This document shows positions 47,210 to 58,722 of a DNA stretch of 64,000 bases, one piece after another. Below the pieces are notes generated by a model. The model worked only from the letters and a program-made list of their open reading frames with translations, did not search any database and had not been told where the DNA came from. Positions within the stretch are counted from its first letter, which is position 1, and every line of letters starts with the position of its first letter. The translations under genes and the position numbers were made by a program. The DNA is from Hofstenia miamia (lineage: Eukaryota > Xenacoelomorpha > Acoela). The DNA is taken from contig SCFE01000084.1 in the NCBI GenBank assembly GCA_004352715.1, positions 1,354,128-1,418,127 of the forward strand. Direction: 5' to 3'.

Positions 47210-47425
47210 GCAACGGTAAATATAGAGCAGGTAATGCTTGATAAACATGCAGAATTTAAAATCGTACAAGTTGATGATGGCATATATGCTGAAATGGATG
47301 ACTTAGACAGCGTACATGAAGAAGAGTTCCAAGAAGAATATACACCCAAAAGAGGTGAACAGGAAGTTGAAAGAAGAGTGATGCCCCAGAGGGCAGTAAA
47401 AAATAAAATGAGATATAACCCCTAA
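47210..47425 (+). pseudogene. Gypsy Pol C-terminal tail
   Basis: After one in-frame stop (47207-47209) the frame continues for about 70 codons of charged sequence (SVHEEEFQEEYTPKRGEQEV). This is probably the end of Pol. The expected polypurine tract and 3' LTR do not follow. Confidence 0.6.
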
Positions 47426-47429
47426 ATAT

Positions 47430-48219
47430 GGGACATTAATTTAGTAACTGAATTTAGGAAAAATGAAGAGAACAATGCCAAGATCACTGATGAAAGCTAG
47501 CATCTTATACATATTTTTTGATGTATATTGGATACTTATAATATAATTAGTTTCCAAACATCATTTGGTTAAAATTTGAACAGGTTTTGAGCATTATTTA
47601 TTGAGAAAATTGAAAATATGACGTCATCGCAGGTTGTAAAATAGACTTTTTTCCACATTTTTCATTTTTTGAACCACAAATTAATACAAAAACAAAACGA
47701 AAAGTTTTTTTCATTGATTTGTGTTATCTTAGACATAATACATTGGAAAACCTACGTCTCAAAGCTTATAGAAACAAAAATATTGTGCTATAGCCTCAAA
47801 AACTGGGTATTTTACTGTTTTTTACCAAAATTTTGATAATAGACCTCTGGAAAATGCTTACAGAGGAAAAAGTACAGGTCCTTTTCACTCAAAATTTTCA
47901 GGGAGTGTTCGTAACTACATTTTAGTCATTAGGAAAAAATTATATCATAATTGCATCACTAAAGATGTCTTTATAAAATTTTTTCTAGTTTTTTGTGTAA
48001 AAGGCTCTTTTTTACTGATTCTGATAAAATTTTGCATGATTGCAATATGACAAGTAAATGTTAGAAATCAATCAGTGCCATCATTTGTAGACAATTGATT
48101 GTGTGATGACGTCAAAGCATGACGTCAACATAAGACATGAAAATGGCGCAATTTACTATTTTTAGAGATTCCTGAATTCAAATTGGAAACAAGAAACACA
48201 GTTTAGGTAGACTTCAAAT
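47430..48219. other. Sequence right of the Gypsy copy, partly piggyBac-like interior
   Basis: No ORF. Includes a perfect TGACGTCA near 47629 and GATGACGTC...CATGACGTCAAC near 48112. It leads without a break into the piggyBac-type terminus ending at 48672. Confidence 0.45.
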
Positions 48220-49220
48220 GATAAGAATTCACATTGGATTGATAAAATGAGTACTTTTAATAAAGTCAACAAAATAACGTCAAAATGATGTTACTATAAC
48301 GTCATTTTGACAAAAACAACGTCAAAACACTGACATGACATTGTTAACACCAACATGACGTTGTCATATTTGCAGTTAATATAAAAAAATATTACTAGCA
48401 GAAAACAATCTCTGTATTAAGACTAATGCAGATATGTCAAGAATTTTTCAATTTTTTTTTTTCAGAATTTCGTAAATAATATCTACCTACAGTCAACAAG
48501 AGATTCATAAAACTAAAAGTTCAAAAGATTTTAAATTCAAATTTTCAGGGATTGGTTATAGATAAATTTTGTTCTCTGAGTCGAAAAATTTAGTTGTGTA
48601 ATGGGGTCTAAAAAAAGTTATAAAAAATCTCCGACAGGGGGGGCAATTTCGCCCCCCCCAACTGGAATAGGGTTAATCAAAGTGTTCATAAATATTAAAA
48701 TGAATTGCTGCAAATTTTTTGCAACTAGGTTAAAAACATGCTTACAGTTCTACAACTAGTAATTAACAAGACCTAATATTAAGGATATACATTAGTAACA
48801 TCCAGTTTGAAGATTGTAAAAGAATGGTAAATTTATTCAATGGCAGTATTTAAAGGATTAGAAAAATAAACTAAAAAAATTATATTTTTGGATGCCTTTT
48901 TATGTGTACTAAGATTTAGAATATTCTCTATGATCCATATCAATTTGGGAATAAACTATGATTTAAATACATATATTTGATTTGTAGCTAGGAGCTCCAT
49001 TTTTTCAATGTTGATTAAAATTTACTATTACATATTCTTTGTCAATGCAATTCTGATTGGAGAAGAACAGTGCAAAATAGGATGGGATTGACCTGATGCG
49101 TTTTTAATATTATATATATTTAACATTTATCTTAGTTACATTTTTTAACAGTAATTTGATATTTTTGAACTGAGAATATATTAAATATGTATCAGATCAA
49201 TTTTTTGTTATTTGAAAAAG
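48220..49220. repeat. Duplicated piggyBac end and flank, left copy
   Basis: Matches 50450-51453 almost exactly, covering the piggyBac subterminal region, its terminus (AATAGGG at 48672, then TTAA) and about 550 bp of outside flank. It stops at a single N (49221). Because unrelated flank is shared beyond the TTAA, this is a segmental or assembly duplication, not two independent insertions. Confidence 0.9.
48634..48672. promoter_or_regulatory. piggyBac-type terminus with G/C hairpin, left copy
   Basis: A run of G, AATTTC, and a run of C form a perfect GC hairpin arm pair (GGGGGGGCAATTTCGCCCCC), followed by CAACTGGAATAGGG and the TTAA target. Read on the minus strand the terminus is CCCTATTCCAGTTGGGG. 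The second copy lies at 50866-50904. Confidence 0.75.
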
Positions 49221-49222
49221 NT

Positions 49223-49955
49223 GCCATATTGTTTCTCTATCCAATAAATTTACTCATAATCGGGCTCGAAAATACAACAATCCAAAGAAGGCATTTATAT
49301 CCATTATATCAACTGGTTTATAAAACGGATACTTTGACAAATCCAAATTTTCAGGAAGATTACTAAGAAACTTCTGAATTTCATTATTAGTGTTAGTTAC
49401 TAAAAATGTTATCATAGCTTCATCAATAAATAATTGGAACGCAGATAAAGGATCTCTTACTAACTTGGCTGATCCTCTCGGACCAGGCGTATTCCTGATA
49501 ATATTTTTTCTACTGCGAAGTAACAAACCATTATCATTAGAGGTAGTATATTCAATTTCAAACGACTTGTTTGCATTTGTAACAAAATAATGATTACTTT
49601 TTTGTTCGGGTATTGAAACGTAATTTATTTCATTGATAATATCGTGTATACTAGCAAATTTGATTTTTCTTGGTTATTCATTTTCTGGTGCATTATTTGG
49701 TGTTATTGTAGCTTCATCATTTCCTGCTGTCTGCATGTGACCTCGATCATTTTCAGCTACCTCTACTAATTGCTCTTGTAAATCAACATCTGAACCGTTA
49801 CTCTCAGAACTTGATTCTTGTCCATCTGCATAGACATCTTCTCTTTCACCAATAAAAGTATGGGTGAGGAAATCTTCATTTTCTAAATCATTGTAGAAAT
49901 CTTCCAGTAGTTTATCTTGTTCATTTCTTGTGCACCTACGTTTTTTTGGTGCCAT
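49223..49955 (-). pseudogene. piggyBac transposase N-terminal part (element 1)
   Basis: TTAA-specific cut-and-paste transposase start. From ATG at 49955 it reads MAPKKRRCTRNEQDK and an acidic Ser-rich region, typical of piggyBac N-termini. One in-frame TAA (49674-49676) is followed in the same frame by a spacer and RKNIIRNTPGPRGSAK, DPLSAFQLFIDEAMI, VDIMDINAFFGLLYFRAR, all standard for the family. A TGA (49254-49256) sits where LL is expected, then VNLLDRETIW runs into the N. Only two point stops in about 240 codons, so it is relatively young. Confidence 0.85.
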
Positions 49956-50449
49956 TATAAAAAATGTATATATTCTACTGAAAAATAAAGATATAAATTA
50001 CAAACAAATAAAACTATCTATACATTAGAATCAACTAACTTGAATAATAGAATCTTCATTTGAATATTGAATCTTTTGTTACATTGCAATCTTTTGTTGA
50101 ATTGGCAATGCAATGGCTTTATGAGCTTCACTGTGAATACCATTCAAAAATGACAATTGATAAGAAGAAAGAAAAGTCAGTAATGTTAGAAACAACTTTT
50201 ACCAATCAATAGAAGATTTTTTTGTTACATTGCAACAAAAACAATGTAATGGTTTCATGACTTTTGCAGAAAAAAATATAACAAAAAATGACTTCTAACA
50301 AAAAAAATGCATAAATGCAAGACATTTCAAATCAACTTGAGATACGTTAGAGACCTCATTTTACATTGAATATGTAAATAATGCGATCAATGGTTTCAAA
50401 AACATGATGCACAGTATCATATTGCAAAGAAAAGTTTCAAAATAGGAAA
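49956..50449. other. Leader region of piggyBac element 1
   Basis: Non-coding AT-rich sequence between the transposase start and the duplicated 5' end. Repeated phrases such as TTTTGTTACATTGCAA occur near 50077 and 50220. Confidence 0.5.
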
Positions 50450-51453
50450 GAGCATAAGAATTCCCATTGGATTGATAAAATGAGTAATTTGAATAAAATC
50501 AACAAAATAACGTCAAAATGATGTTACTATTACGTCATTTTGACAAAAACGACGTCAAAACACCGACATAATGTTGTTAACACCGACATGACGTTGTCAT
50601 ATTTGCAGTTAATATAAAAAAATATTACTAGCAGAAAACAATCTCTGTATTAAGAATAATGCAGATATGTCAAGAATTTTTCAATTTTTTTTCAGAATTT
50701 CGTAAATAATATCTACCTATAGTCAACAAGAGATTCATAAAACTAAAAGTTCAAAAGATTTTAAATTCAAATTTTCAGGGATTGGTTATAGATAAATTTT
50801 GTTCTCTGAGTCGAAAAATTTAGTTGTGTAATGGGGTCTAAAAAAAGTTATAAAAAATCTCCGACAGGGGGGGCAATTTCGCCCCCCCCCCAACTGGAAT
50901 AGGGTTAATCAAAGTGTTCATAAATATTAAAATGAATTGCTGCAAATTTTTTGCAACTAGGTTAAAAACATGCTTACAGTTCTACAACTAGTAATTAACA
51001 AGACCTAATATTAAGGATATACATTAGTAACATCCAGTTTGAAGATTGTAAAAGAATGGTAAATTTATTCAATGGCAGTATTTAAAGGATTAGAAAAATA
51101 AACTAAAAAAATTATATTTTTGGATGCCTTTTTATGTGTACTAAGATTTAGAATATTCTCTATGATCCATATCAATTTGGGAATAAACTATGATTTAAAT
51201 ACATATATTTGATTTGTAGCTAGGAGCTCCATTTTTTCAATGTTGATTAAAATTTACTATTACATATTCTTTGTCAATGCAATTCTGATTGGAGAAGAAC
51301 AGTGCAAAATAGGATGGGATTGACCTGATGCGTTTTTAATATTATATATATTTAACATTTATCTTAGTTACATTTTTTAACAGTAATTTGATATTTTTGA
51401 ACTGAGAATATATTAAATATGTATCAGATCAATTTTTTGTTATTTGAAAAAGT
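50450..51453. repeat. Duplicated piggyBac end and flank, right copy
   Basis: Counterpart of 48220-49220 at an offset of about 2.23 kb, with few substitutions and small length differences in the C run and a T run. This copy is continuous with the piggyBac transposase on its left and with element 2's flank on its right. Confidence 0.9.
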
Positions 51454-53040
51454 TTGAATTCCCTCCACAAATTTGCATAAAGGTGCCTGTTTTTTTTTGT
51501 TTACTTTGGTTAGAAATATAACTTCAGCTCCCATATAGGTTTTTTATATAAATTTGTTAAAGGAAAAGTCTGTATCTGACAAGTAGACATATTGCATGTT
51601 ATGTTAGCACTTCTCTACTTCAAATAAGCCATCCTCCAGCAAAATTAAAAGTATTTTCATAATACCTGTTTTGTACAATTTGCCAGTAATTGCATTCACA
51701 CACAGGAATCTGCAACAAGTTTTCAAATGATCTTGAAATAGAAAAAAATAAATCAATTTATTTGAAAACTTAAATGCATAGCTTAACCCTTATTCATACA
51801 GGCGTAGCATTTTGTTACAAAATGAAGTACTTTGACTTCTCATTTGCACCCAATGCGCAAAGCAAATAATTCCTTCAATATGCGCAAAGCAAATAATTCC
51901 TTCAATAAATATTGACAATACTTAATTATGTTCTACTATGATATGTTTTGAATTGGGCTATGCTCATTGACCAATCAAAATTACTAAATATTCCTTTAAC
52001 ATACAGCTGTAACATTTTGTTAGAATATTTCATACTACTAATATGCCAAAGTGTAAAGCCTTTTTATTAGATTCTCACATGTTTAAAGCCTTTGAATTTG
52101 ATTTGGACAGTGACATAAGTGATATTACATCTTTAATAGAAAACAATGAAGAAATACATTACCATAATGGAGATGCAAAAAGTGGAAATGAAACTCATTC
52201 TGCCCCCATTATAGAAAATTCAGTAGGCACAGATAAGAATGATTTCTTGGCAAATAATTTTTATTCATCAGATGAGTGTATAAGTGATGATGATGATGCT
52301 AGTGGAATCCAATAGTTCCTTGGTTTTTCTTTCAGGTCTTAAATACTCATTAATTCCTTCATTTGGTGGACGAAAAAATCGCAAAACATTTTGAAGGATA
52401 ATTGCAAAAATATTGCACACCCTAAAACTGAAATGAAAAGCTTTAGTTTGTTTATGTCAGATGATATCATGCTTGAAATTCTAAGAAGCACAAATCGTAT
52501 GGTCAGGGATATTGTTTCTTTGCATAAAGCACCAATATATTACATGAAGAAGGTCACTCATTATGTACTTCTGGCTATCATTGCCATTCTTTTCAGAGCT
52601 GGAGTGGATGGAGCAAATTATACCTCCATACAAGAGTTATGGCAACCATATGATGCCAAACCTTTCTACAAAGCCGTTATGGGATTCCAAAGGTTTAAGT
52701 TTATTTTGCAGTGTATCAGATTTGATAATTACCACACCTGTCCAAAGTGGCAACAAAGTGATATATTAGCAGCAGTCTGATCTGTTTGGCAGTCCTTCAA
52801 TGAACGTCTAAGTTTGTTTTATTCTCCATCTGATACTTTAACAGTAGATGAGCAGCTTGTTGGATTTAGAGATCAAGTACCTGGCCGCACCTATATGCCT
52901 AGTAAACAGTATGGGGTGAAAAATTTTTGCAGTGATGCACTCAATGGATTTGCTCTTTGTGGAAAGATTTATATGGCCAGAAAAGGTGATTCAACACATC
53001 ACAATTAAGCTGCAGATGTTAGGAAAAGTTCAAACATAGT

Positions 53041-54122
53041 CCAAGATAACAATGTTTTTTGGGTTGTTATGTGGTTGTTTTATGGATCAAAAACAACGTT
53101 GTTTTAATGTCAAAATAGTACCATTTCATTGGTCAAAACAACATTGCTTCAACAACTTCACATTAGGTAGCTTTTTGGTTGTTTTTTATGAATGAAACTG
53201 CAATATTTTGAGGTCGTAACAACATTGTTTTGTGTTGTCACATGATTGTTTTAGCATTAATTTTATATGCAAAATAATATTTTACATTGCTAAGCTATTC
53301 AAACATTGCTGTTTAAACANNNNNNNNNNNNNNNNNNNNNTTTTTGGGTTGTTATGTGGTTGTTTTATGGATCAAAAACAACGTTGTTTTAATGTCAAAA
53401 TAGTACCATTTCATTGGTCAAAACAACATTGCTTCAACAACTTCACATTAGGTAGCTTTTTGGTTGTTTTTTATGAATGAAACTGCAATATTTTGAGGTC
53501 GTAACAACATTGTTTTGTGTTGTCACATGATTGTTTTAGCATTAATTTTATATGCAAAATAATATTTTACATTGCTAAGCTATTCAAACATTGCTGTTTA
53601 AACAAACACAAGCCCAACAAAGGGCAGACTACAATTGTTGAGATACTGTTAAGCATATTCAATACAAACATTTGTTATAAATTTAAATGAATGTCTTGTA
53701 TATAAATGAAAACAATGAGCACAAAAATCTGCAAAATTTAACAAAAATTTAAAAATCTAAAATACAAGCACAATTTTGAAATAGTTATTTCTTAAGTTGT
53801 GAAAAATCTCTTCTGTTCAATTTTAACTTATTTTATTTAACATTCAATATCAAGGTGTCCAAATATTAATGAATAAATTATTTTGAAAATTTACTTATCT
53901 GGTATATTATAATTTTTGAAAAATTAAAAATTTCAAAAAAGTTTTGCAAATCCTCTTTTATAGAAAAGAATCTAGTAATAAAAAGTGAACTTTATTTTCA
54001 AGCATCTGCTTACTGATTACTTATTACTAAAGTTGCTATTATGATGTTAGTGGTTGCTGCAACAACCAAAAGTATGAAACAACTATAAACAATGTAAAAA
54101 CGACCAAAATTGTTATCTGGGG
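53041..54122. mobile_element. MITE-like insertion in piggyBac element 2
   Basis: Left end CCAAGATAACAATG and right end CAAAATTGTTATCTGGGG are inverted copies (AGATAACAAT core). The interior is rich in GTTGTTTT and CAACGTTGTTTT phrases on both strands. No ORF. The stated length is inflated by a 264-bp gap-flank duplication and 21 N, so the true length is nearer 0.8 kb. The target duplication is unclear. Confidence 0.55.
53320..53340. other. Assembly gap (21 N) between identical flanks
   Basis: 53056-53319 and 53341-53604 are the same 264-bp sequence, so the two contig ends overlap and the gap is almost certainly artificial. Confidence 0.95.
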
Positions 54123-54955
54123 TGGATGTGATGTTGTTACTGACAATTATTTCACATCCATTGATTTAGATATAAAACTTCTATAAAATGGATTGACCTT
54201 ATTAGGAACAATTCAGAAACAAAGATGAGAAATTCTGCCATATTCTAAAATCACATTGAAAGCCTTTGAATTCTATGATTTTCTTATACCATCATGGAAA
54301 GCACATTACTTTAGCAAGTTATGCTGCTAAGAAATCTAAAAATATTGTTGTTCTGAGCTCATCAGATTTTCACCAGACATATCTGAAAATGAAAACCAGA
54401 AGTTTAAATTAATCATAGATTGTAATTGTAGTAAATCTGGAGTTGACATGATTGACAAAATGAATATACATGCCATAGAAAATCCAGAAGGTGGTCCTTT
54501 TTATTATTCTTCAATTTTTTAGATACAGGAGTAAATAACAGCTTCATCGTGATAAGTCAAGAAGAGAACTGCCATGTTGAATGAAAGATATATATATTAG
54601 AATGCTTACTGAGGAAATGGTTAAATCTTATGCTCTAAATCTTCAGCTCTACTAAGTTATCAAGGAAGCAATGCTAGCATATTCATTTATAATTCCTAAT
54701 GAACTTGCTGTTTTACATCAATCACTCACCAGAATAAACAAAACTAAATGTTCTCACCAATGCAGTAAGATCACCTGGTCAAATTGCAATAAGTGCTTAA
54801 AAGTAGTATGCCCAACACATTGAAAATTGGCTAAAAAAAGAATTCTGTTTATTTTTATTATAAACATCATTTTCAGCCTTTGCCTTTATATTGTAACAAA
54901 ATGTTATACATGTACTAAATAAAAATATGTAATCAAGCATACCAATAAGGGTTAA

Positions 54956-56106
54956 TTAAATGTTGGGATGGTTAAATTGATAAATTCCACTAACAATTTT
55001 GAGGCTTTAGTGTAATGGCTTTGTGTGGACTGTCAGTGATTGTCTAGTAATAGCTTCACATTGAATATGACAGTTCCCGATGCAGGCTTCATGCTATGAT
55101 GAATACTGTGAATCAGCATACATGCCTTTTAGAACATGTATGCTACTGGCATTCTATTCTTTTCACAATACATCATATGAAGGAGTCATTGTTTGGCCAA
55201 TCTGTTTACAATAGGATCAGTTCTGGAATTGCTTGCATATGCTACTAAATAACTATTTCATTTAGGTTTTTGTCCCTTGTATTTTTTTTGAAACAGTTTA
55301 AAGATGGCTATTGTGGTAAAGGAGGAAACAGAGTTGGAAGGCAATCACAGAGTTGTGGTTGTTGATGTATTCTACTACAATCTCATCATTGATTTAGTTT
55401 GCTACTACCCAACAATTTTGTGCTGTGACTACATTTCTTTGCATTAGTTTAACTTTAATTATACTTGAACTCCTCACTTAATAAAAGAGTGAAATTCAAA
55501 TGGAGGGTTCCTTAACAATTAACAACAACTTCAATTACATCATAACAATTCTAAGAGTGTTTAGAGTATTATTCAAAAAATAAAGAATATAGTCATTTCT
55601 TCATTTTTTGAAAAAACTAAATATTTTCAACCAAACATACTTGAGAATGATTACCATTACATATAAATATATACAATGTTCTTTTGTAACTTGAAATAAA
55701 TAAATGCCAATTAATTTAAATTTATAAATAATTACAATAGTAGTAAGGTAATGGGGAGAGGAGGCCCCATTGGGACACCCTGAAGTTCTCGTAACACCCC
55801 ATTACTATTTACCACATGGAAATGAGACAATTCTATTGGACGCCATCTAGCGACAAAATATTTTTGACAAAACTAAAATGAGCAAATTAATTTTTAGACA
55901 ATTTGTTCAGACCAAAGTGTGAATTCTTGATTTTTAGGATTTAGGCAATCTGATATTTTTGATGACAAATTTCACTTAGGGCGTGTTTGTTGTAACAATG
56001 TTTAAACATGCAACGTAATGTTTTAAGGAAAACAATTCATAGATCTACAACCCAAATAAATGATGTGTTATTTGCATTAGAGCATGTTTCCAAGTGCATT
56101 AATATT
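54956..56106. other. Sequence without recognised gene
   Basis: AT-rich. No ORF above about 30 codons with any motif. It ends at a 1000-base gap. Confidence 0.6.
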
Positions 56107-57106
56107 NNNNNNNNNNNNNNNNNNNNNNNNNNNNNNNNNNNNNNNNNNNNNNNNNNNNNNNNNNNNNNNNNNNNNNNNNNNNNNNNNNNNNNNNNNNNNN
56201 NNNNNNNNNNNNNNNNNNNNNNNNNNNNNNNNNNNNNNNNNNNNNNNNNNNNNNNNNNNNNNNNNNNNNNNNNNNNNNNNNNNNNNNNNNNNNNNNNNNN
56301 NNNNNNNNNNNNNNNNNNNNNNNNNNNNNNNNNNNNNNNNNNNNNNNNNNNNNNNNNNNNNNNNNNNNNNNNNNNNNNNNNNNNNNNNNNNNNNNNNNNN
56401 NNNNNNNNNNNNNNNNNNNNNNNNNNNNNNNNNNNNNNNNNNNNNNNNNNNNNNNNNNNNNNNNNNNNNNNNNNNNNNNNNNNNNNNNNNNNNNNNNNNN
56501 NNNNNNNNNNNNNNNNNNNNNNNNNNNNNNNNNNNNNNNNNNNNNNNNNNNNNNNNNNNNNNNNNNNNNNNNNNNNNNNNNNNNNNNNNNNNNNNNNNNN
56601 NNNNNNNNNNNNNNNNNNNNNNNNNNNNNNNNNNNNNNNNNNNNNNNNNNNNNNNNNNNNNNNNNNNNNNNNNNNNNNNNNNNNNNNNNNNNNNNNNNNN
56701 NNNNNNNNNNNNNNNNNNNNNNNNNNNNNNNNNNNNNNNNNNNNNNNNNNNNNNNNNNNNNNNNNNNNNNNNNNNNNNNNNNNNNNNNNNNNNNNNNNNN
56801 NNNNNNNNNNNNNNNNNNNNNNNNNNNNNNNNNNNNNNNNNNNNNNNNNNNNNNNNNNNNNNNNNNNNNNNNNNNNNNNNNNNNNNNNNNNNNNNNNNNN
56901 NNNNNNNNNNNNNNNNNNNNNNNNNNNNNNNNNNNNNNNNNNNNNNNNNNNNNNNNNNNNNNNNNNNNNNNNNNNNNNNNNNNNNNNNNNNNNNNNNNNN
57001 NNNNNNNNNNNNNNNNNNNNNNNNNNNNNNNNNNNNNNNNNNNNNNNNNNNNNNNNNNNNNNNNNNNNNNNNNNNNNNNNNNNNNNNNNNNNNNNNNNNN
57101 NNNNNN
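56107..57106. other. Assembly gap (exactly 1000 N)
   Basis: Placeholder of fixed size, so distance across it is unknown. Confidence 1.
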
Positions 57107-57133
57107 ATATATATATATATATTTATATATATA
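57107..57133. repeat. (TA)n microsatellite at end of copy C
   Basis: TA run with one TTT interruption, in the same position relative to the gene as the run at 1554-1583. Confidence 0.9.
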
Positions 57134-58722
57134 GGTGCAGGTCAAGCAGATTAACGTATTTTTTTACGAATATATCCCGTTCTTTGTTCAGTGTCATATA
57201 TACCAAATACCCATTGTATGGGAATTAGTTGTCCATGATGAAATTTCCCCTGGACTTCTTCACTTTCAACAATTTGGAAAACAATGCCTTCACCTCCAAA
57301 ACTGAACAAGTCTTGTCTTTCCAAAAGCTGACCAATTTTCCACGCTGTGTATCGTGGATTTACCTTACCACGTGATATACCAAGTGCATACTCTAAAAGA
57401 AGACGTTGATCACTGCTAAGATCTTTCAGGGTATCTTCCAGGAAGAACATGTCGTCTAAGGCCCCACAGAATTTGGCGAAATTTACTTGTGGTAGCTCAT
57501 GAAAGTTTTTTTCACATAGTTTACCAATTGATCCTGTAAAAGCAGTATGACCTTTACTTGTACCATCTAAATGTTTGAAAATAGCACGAAATGGTAACTC
57601 ATTTTGATGCAAGGAGCATCCTATCATGTGCAGCTTTCAGTTTATTTTAGTTTCAAGACATGTTACAAGGCCACTTTCCCAACCTGTGTTGGTGCTTGTA
57701 TTATCTAGAAGTACAGCTTTGATAGTTTTTGTGCTACTGAACTCTTCTAAAACACTAGCAGTTTCCTCTGCCTGGAGAAGGCCAGTCGCTCCTTCCAATG
57801 ATATCACTCTATGGGTGAGGTACTCTCCATGTTCATTTCCTGATTCTTTAGTGAAGATCAAATGATGTTCTTGACCCCTTGCTTGTTTCAGTTTCTTATC
57901 TCCCTTTTCGTCAGTCACTTCTTTATATAACATGGTCTCTTTATCAACTTTTCCATCTACACCGATGCAGATATACTTCTCTAGATTCTGAGTATGCTTT
58001 TTCATCACTCATACACTTAATTCTAGACTTTTCCCTGTCCAGTTTTGATTCATCAACTATTATTTGTTTCACATCGAAATCATCTTTTAACAGTTCCATC
58101 ACCTTTAGATCAAGGATTAAGGCGTTAGCCAGACTAGCACCTAGCCTAGAGGATACATCACCTCGAACCAATTCCATCGTGAATCTGGGAGTTTTGAGAA
58201 AACTGTAGCCACCACTTACAACGGTATTTGGACTGAACTCATCATCATCGTTATCAGCTGATCTTTCCGATTCTGCAGAACTCAAATCAATATTTTGGGA
58301 CGATGTTGTAGCGAAAGTAGAACCTGCTTTTGTAGTTTCTGTTCTGCTTTTAAGGACCTTTGAACTCTTAACTGCTGCTTTATCAACAGGACCGAGTTGG
58401 AAGGAACCTTTTGGGTCTATCTTGGCCCTTTGGTCACGCAGATATTCTCTCTCCTCTATTGGTACATTTTTTGATGGCGGACAGGTACATATGATATGTT
58501 GTACTTGACAGTTTTTATTTTTGCACTTTACAAAATTGTCGTCGCATGGTACACGCAGAAATGTCAAACAGTCTATCAATTTTGTCCTCTAGATTTTGTT
58601 CTTTCTTGGCAGAGAGAGAGACGTTCGGTTCATTTCTTTTACCGGTTCATTTCTTTTAGCTTTTTGAAACAGAGAGTATCTACAAGCTTCACTATATAAT
58701 ATTTATCATATAATGGGAGCCT
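57134..58722 (-). pseudogene. Copy C of the repetitive Cys-rich protein gene, fullest copy
   Basis: Minus strand. From about 58690 the Cys-rich start (PCDDNFVKCKNKNCQVQH, ICTCPPSKN) leads into VPIEEREYLRDQRAK, an acidic linker (SADNDDDEFSPN) and TMELVRGDVSSRLGASLANA, open from 58579 to 57944. One extra T near 57998 shifts the frame. The next part (58008 to 57637) holds LLDNTSTNTGWESGLV and ends at TGA after ETKIN. The same frame goes on with MIGCSLHQNELPFRAIFKH to a stop at 57151 after GYIRKKIR. With two corrections this would be one protein of roughly 500 residues. I do not recognise its function; a transposon origin is possible but unproven. Confidence 0.7.

Larger units (their letters stand above)
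49222..50904 (-). mobile_element. piggyBac-type element 1, 5' half
   Basis: The 5' terminus CCCTATTCCAGTTGGGG (minus) at 50904 adjoins TTAA (50905-50908). The transposase start codon is at 49955, with a long non-coding leader. The element is cut at the N at 49221 inside the coding region, so its 3' half is not in the assembly. Confidence 0.8.
52043..54826 (+). pseudogene. piggyBac transposase (element 2), interrupted
   Basis: The N-terminal acidic part (52043-52315) ends at a stop. The frame resumes at 52391 with MSDDIMLEILRSTNRMVRD, RAGVDGANYTSIQELW, PFYKAVMGFQRFKFILQCIR. From 52800, LTVDEQLVGFRDQVPGRTYM holds the first catalytic Asp. The MITE-like insert follows, then 54180-54660 gives LTLLGTIQK, KSKNIVVLSSSDFHQT and SGVDMIDKMN, which has the third conserved Asp. 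The C-terminus (54745-54826) is Cys-rich: CSHQCSK, CNKC, VVCPTH, the zinc-binding tail of the family. At least six stops or frame changes; the region with the second Asp is absent. Confidence 0.85.
51783..54955 (+). mobile_element. piggyBac-type element 2 with both ends and TTAA duplications
   Basis: The element is 51787-54951. Left end TTAA then CCCTTATTCATACAGG; right end CATACCAATAAGGG then TTAA. Inverted tips are CCCTTATT/AATAAGGG. Both subterminal regions contain a CATTTTGTTACAA-type block (51809 and about 54900 on the other strand). Its transposase is decayed and it carries a MITE-like insertion (53041-54122), so it is a fossil with intact borders. Confidence 0.88.
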
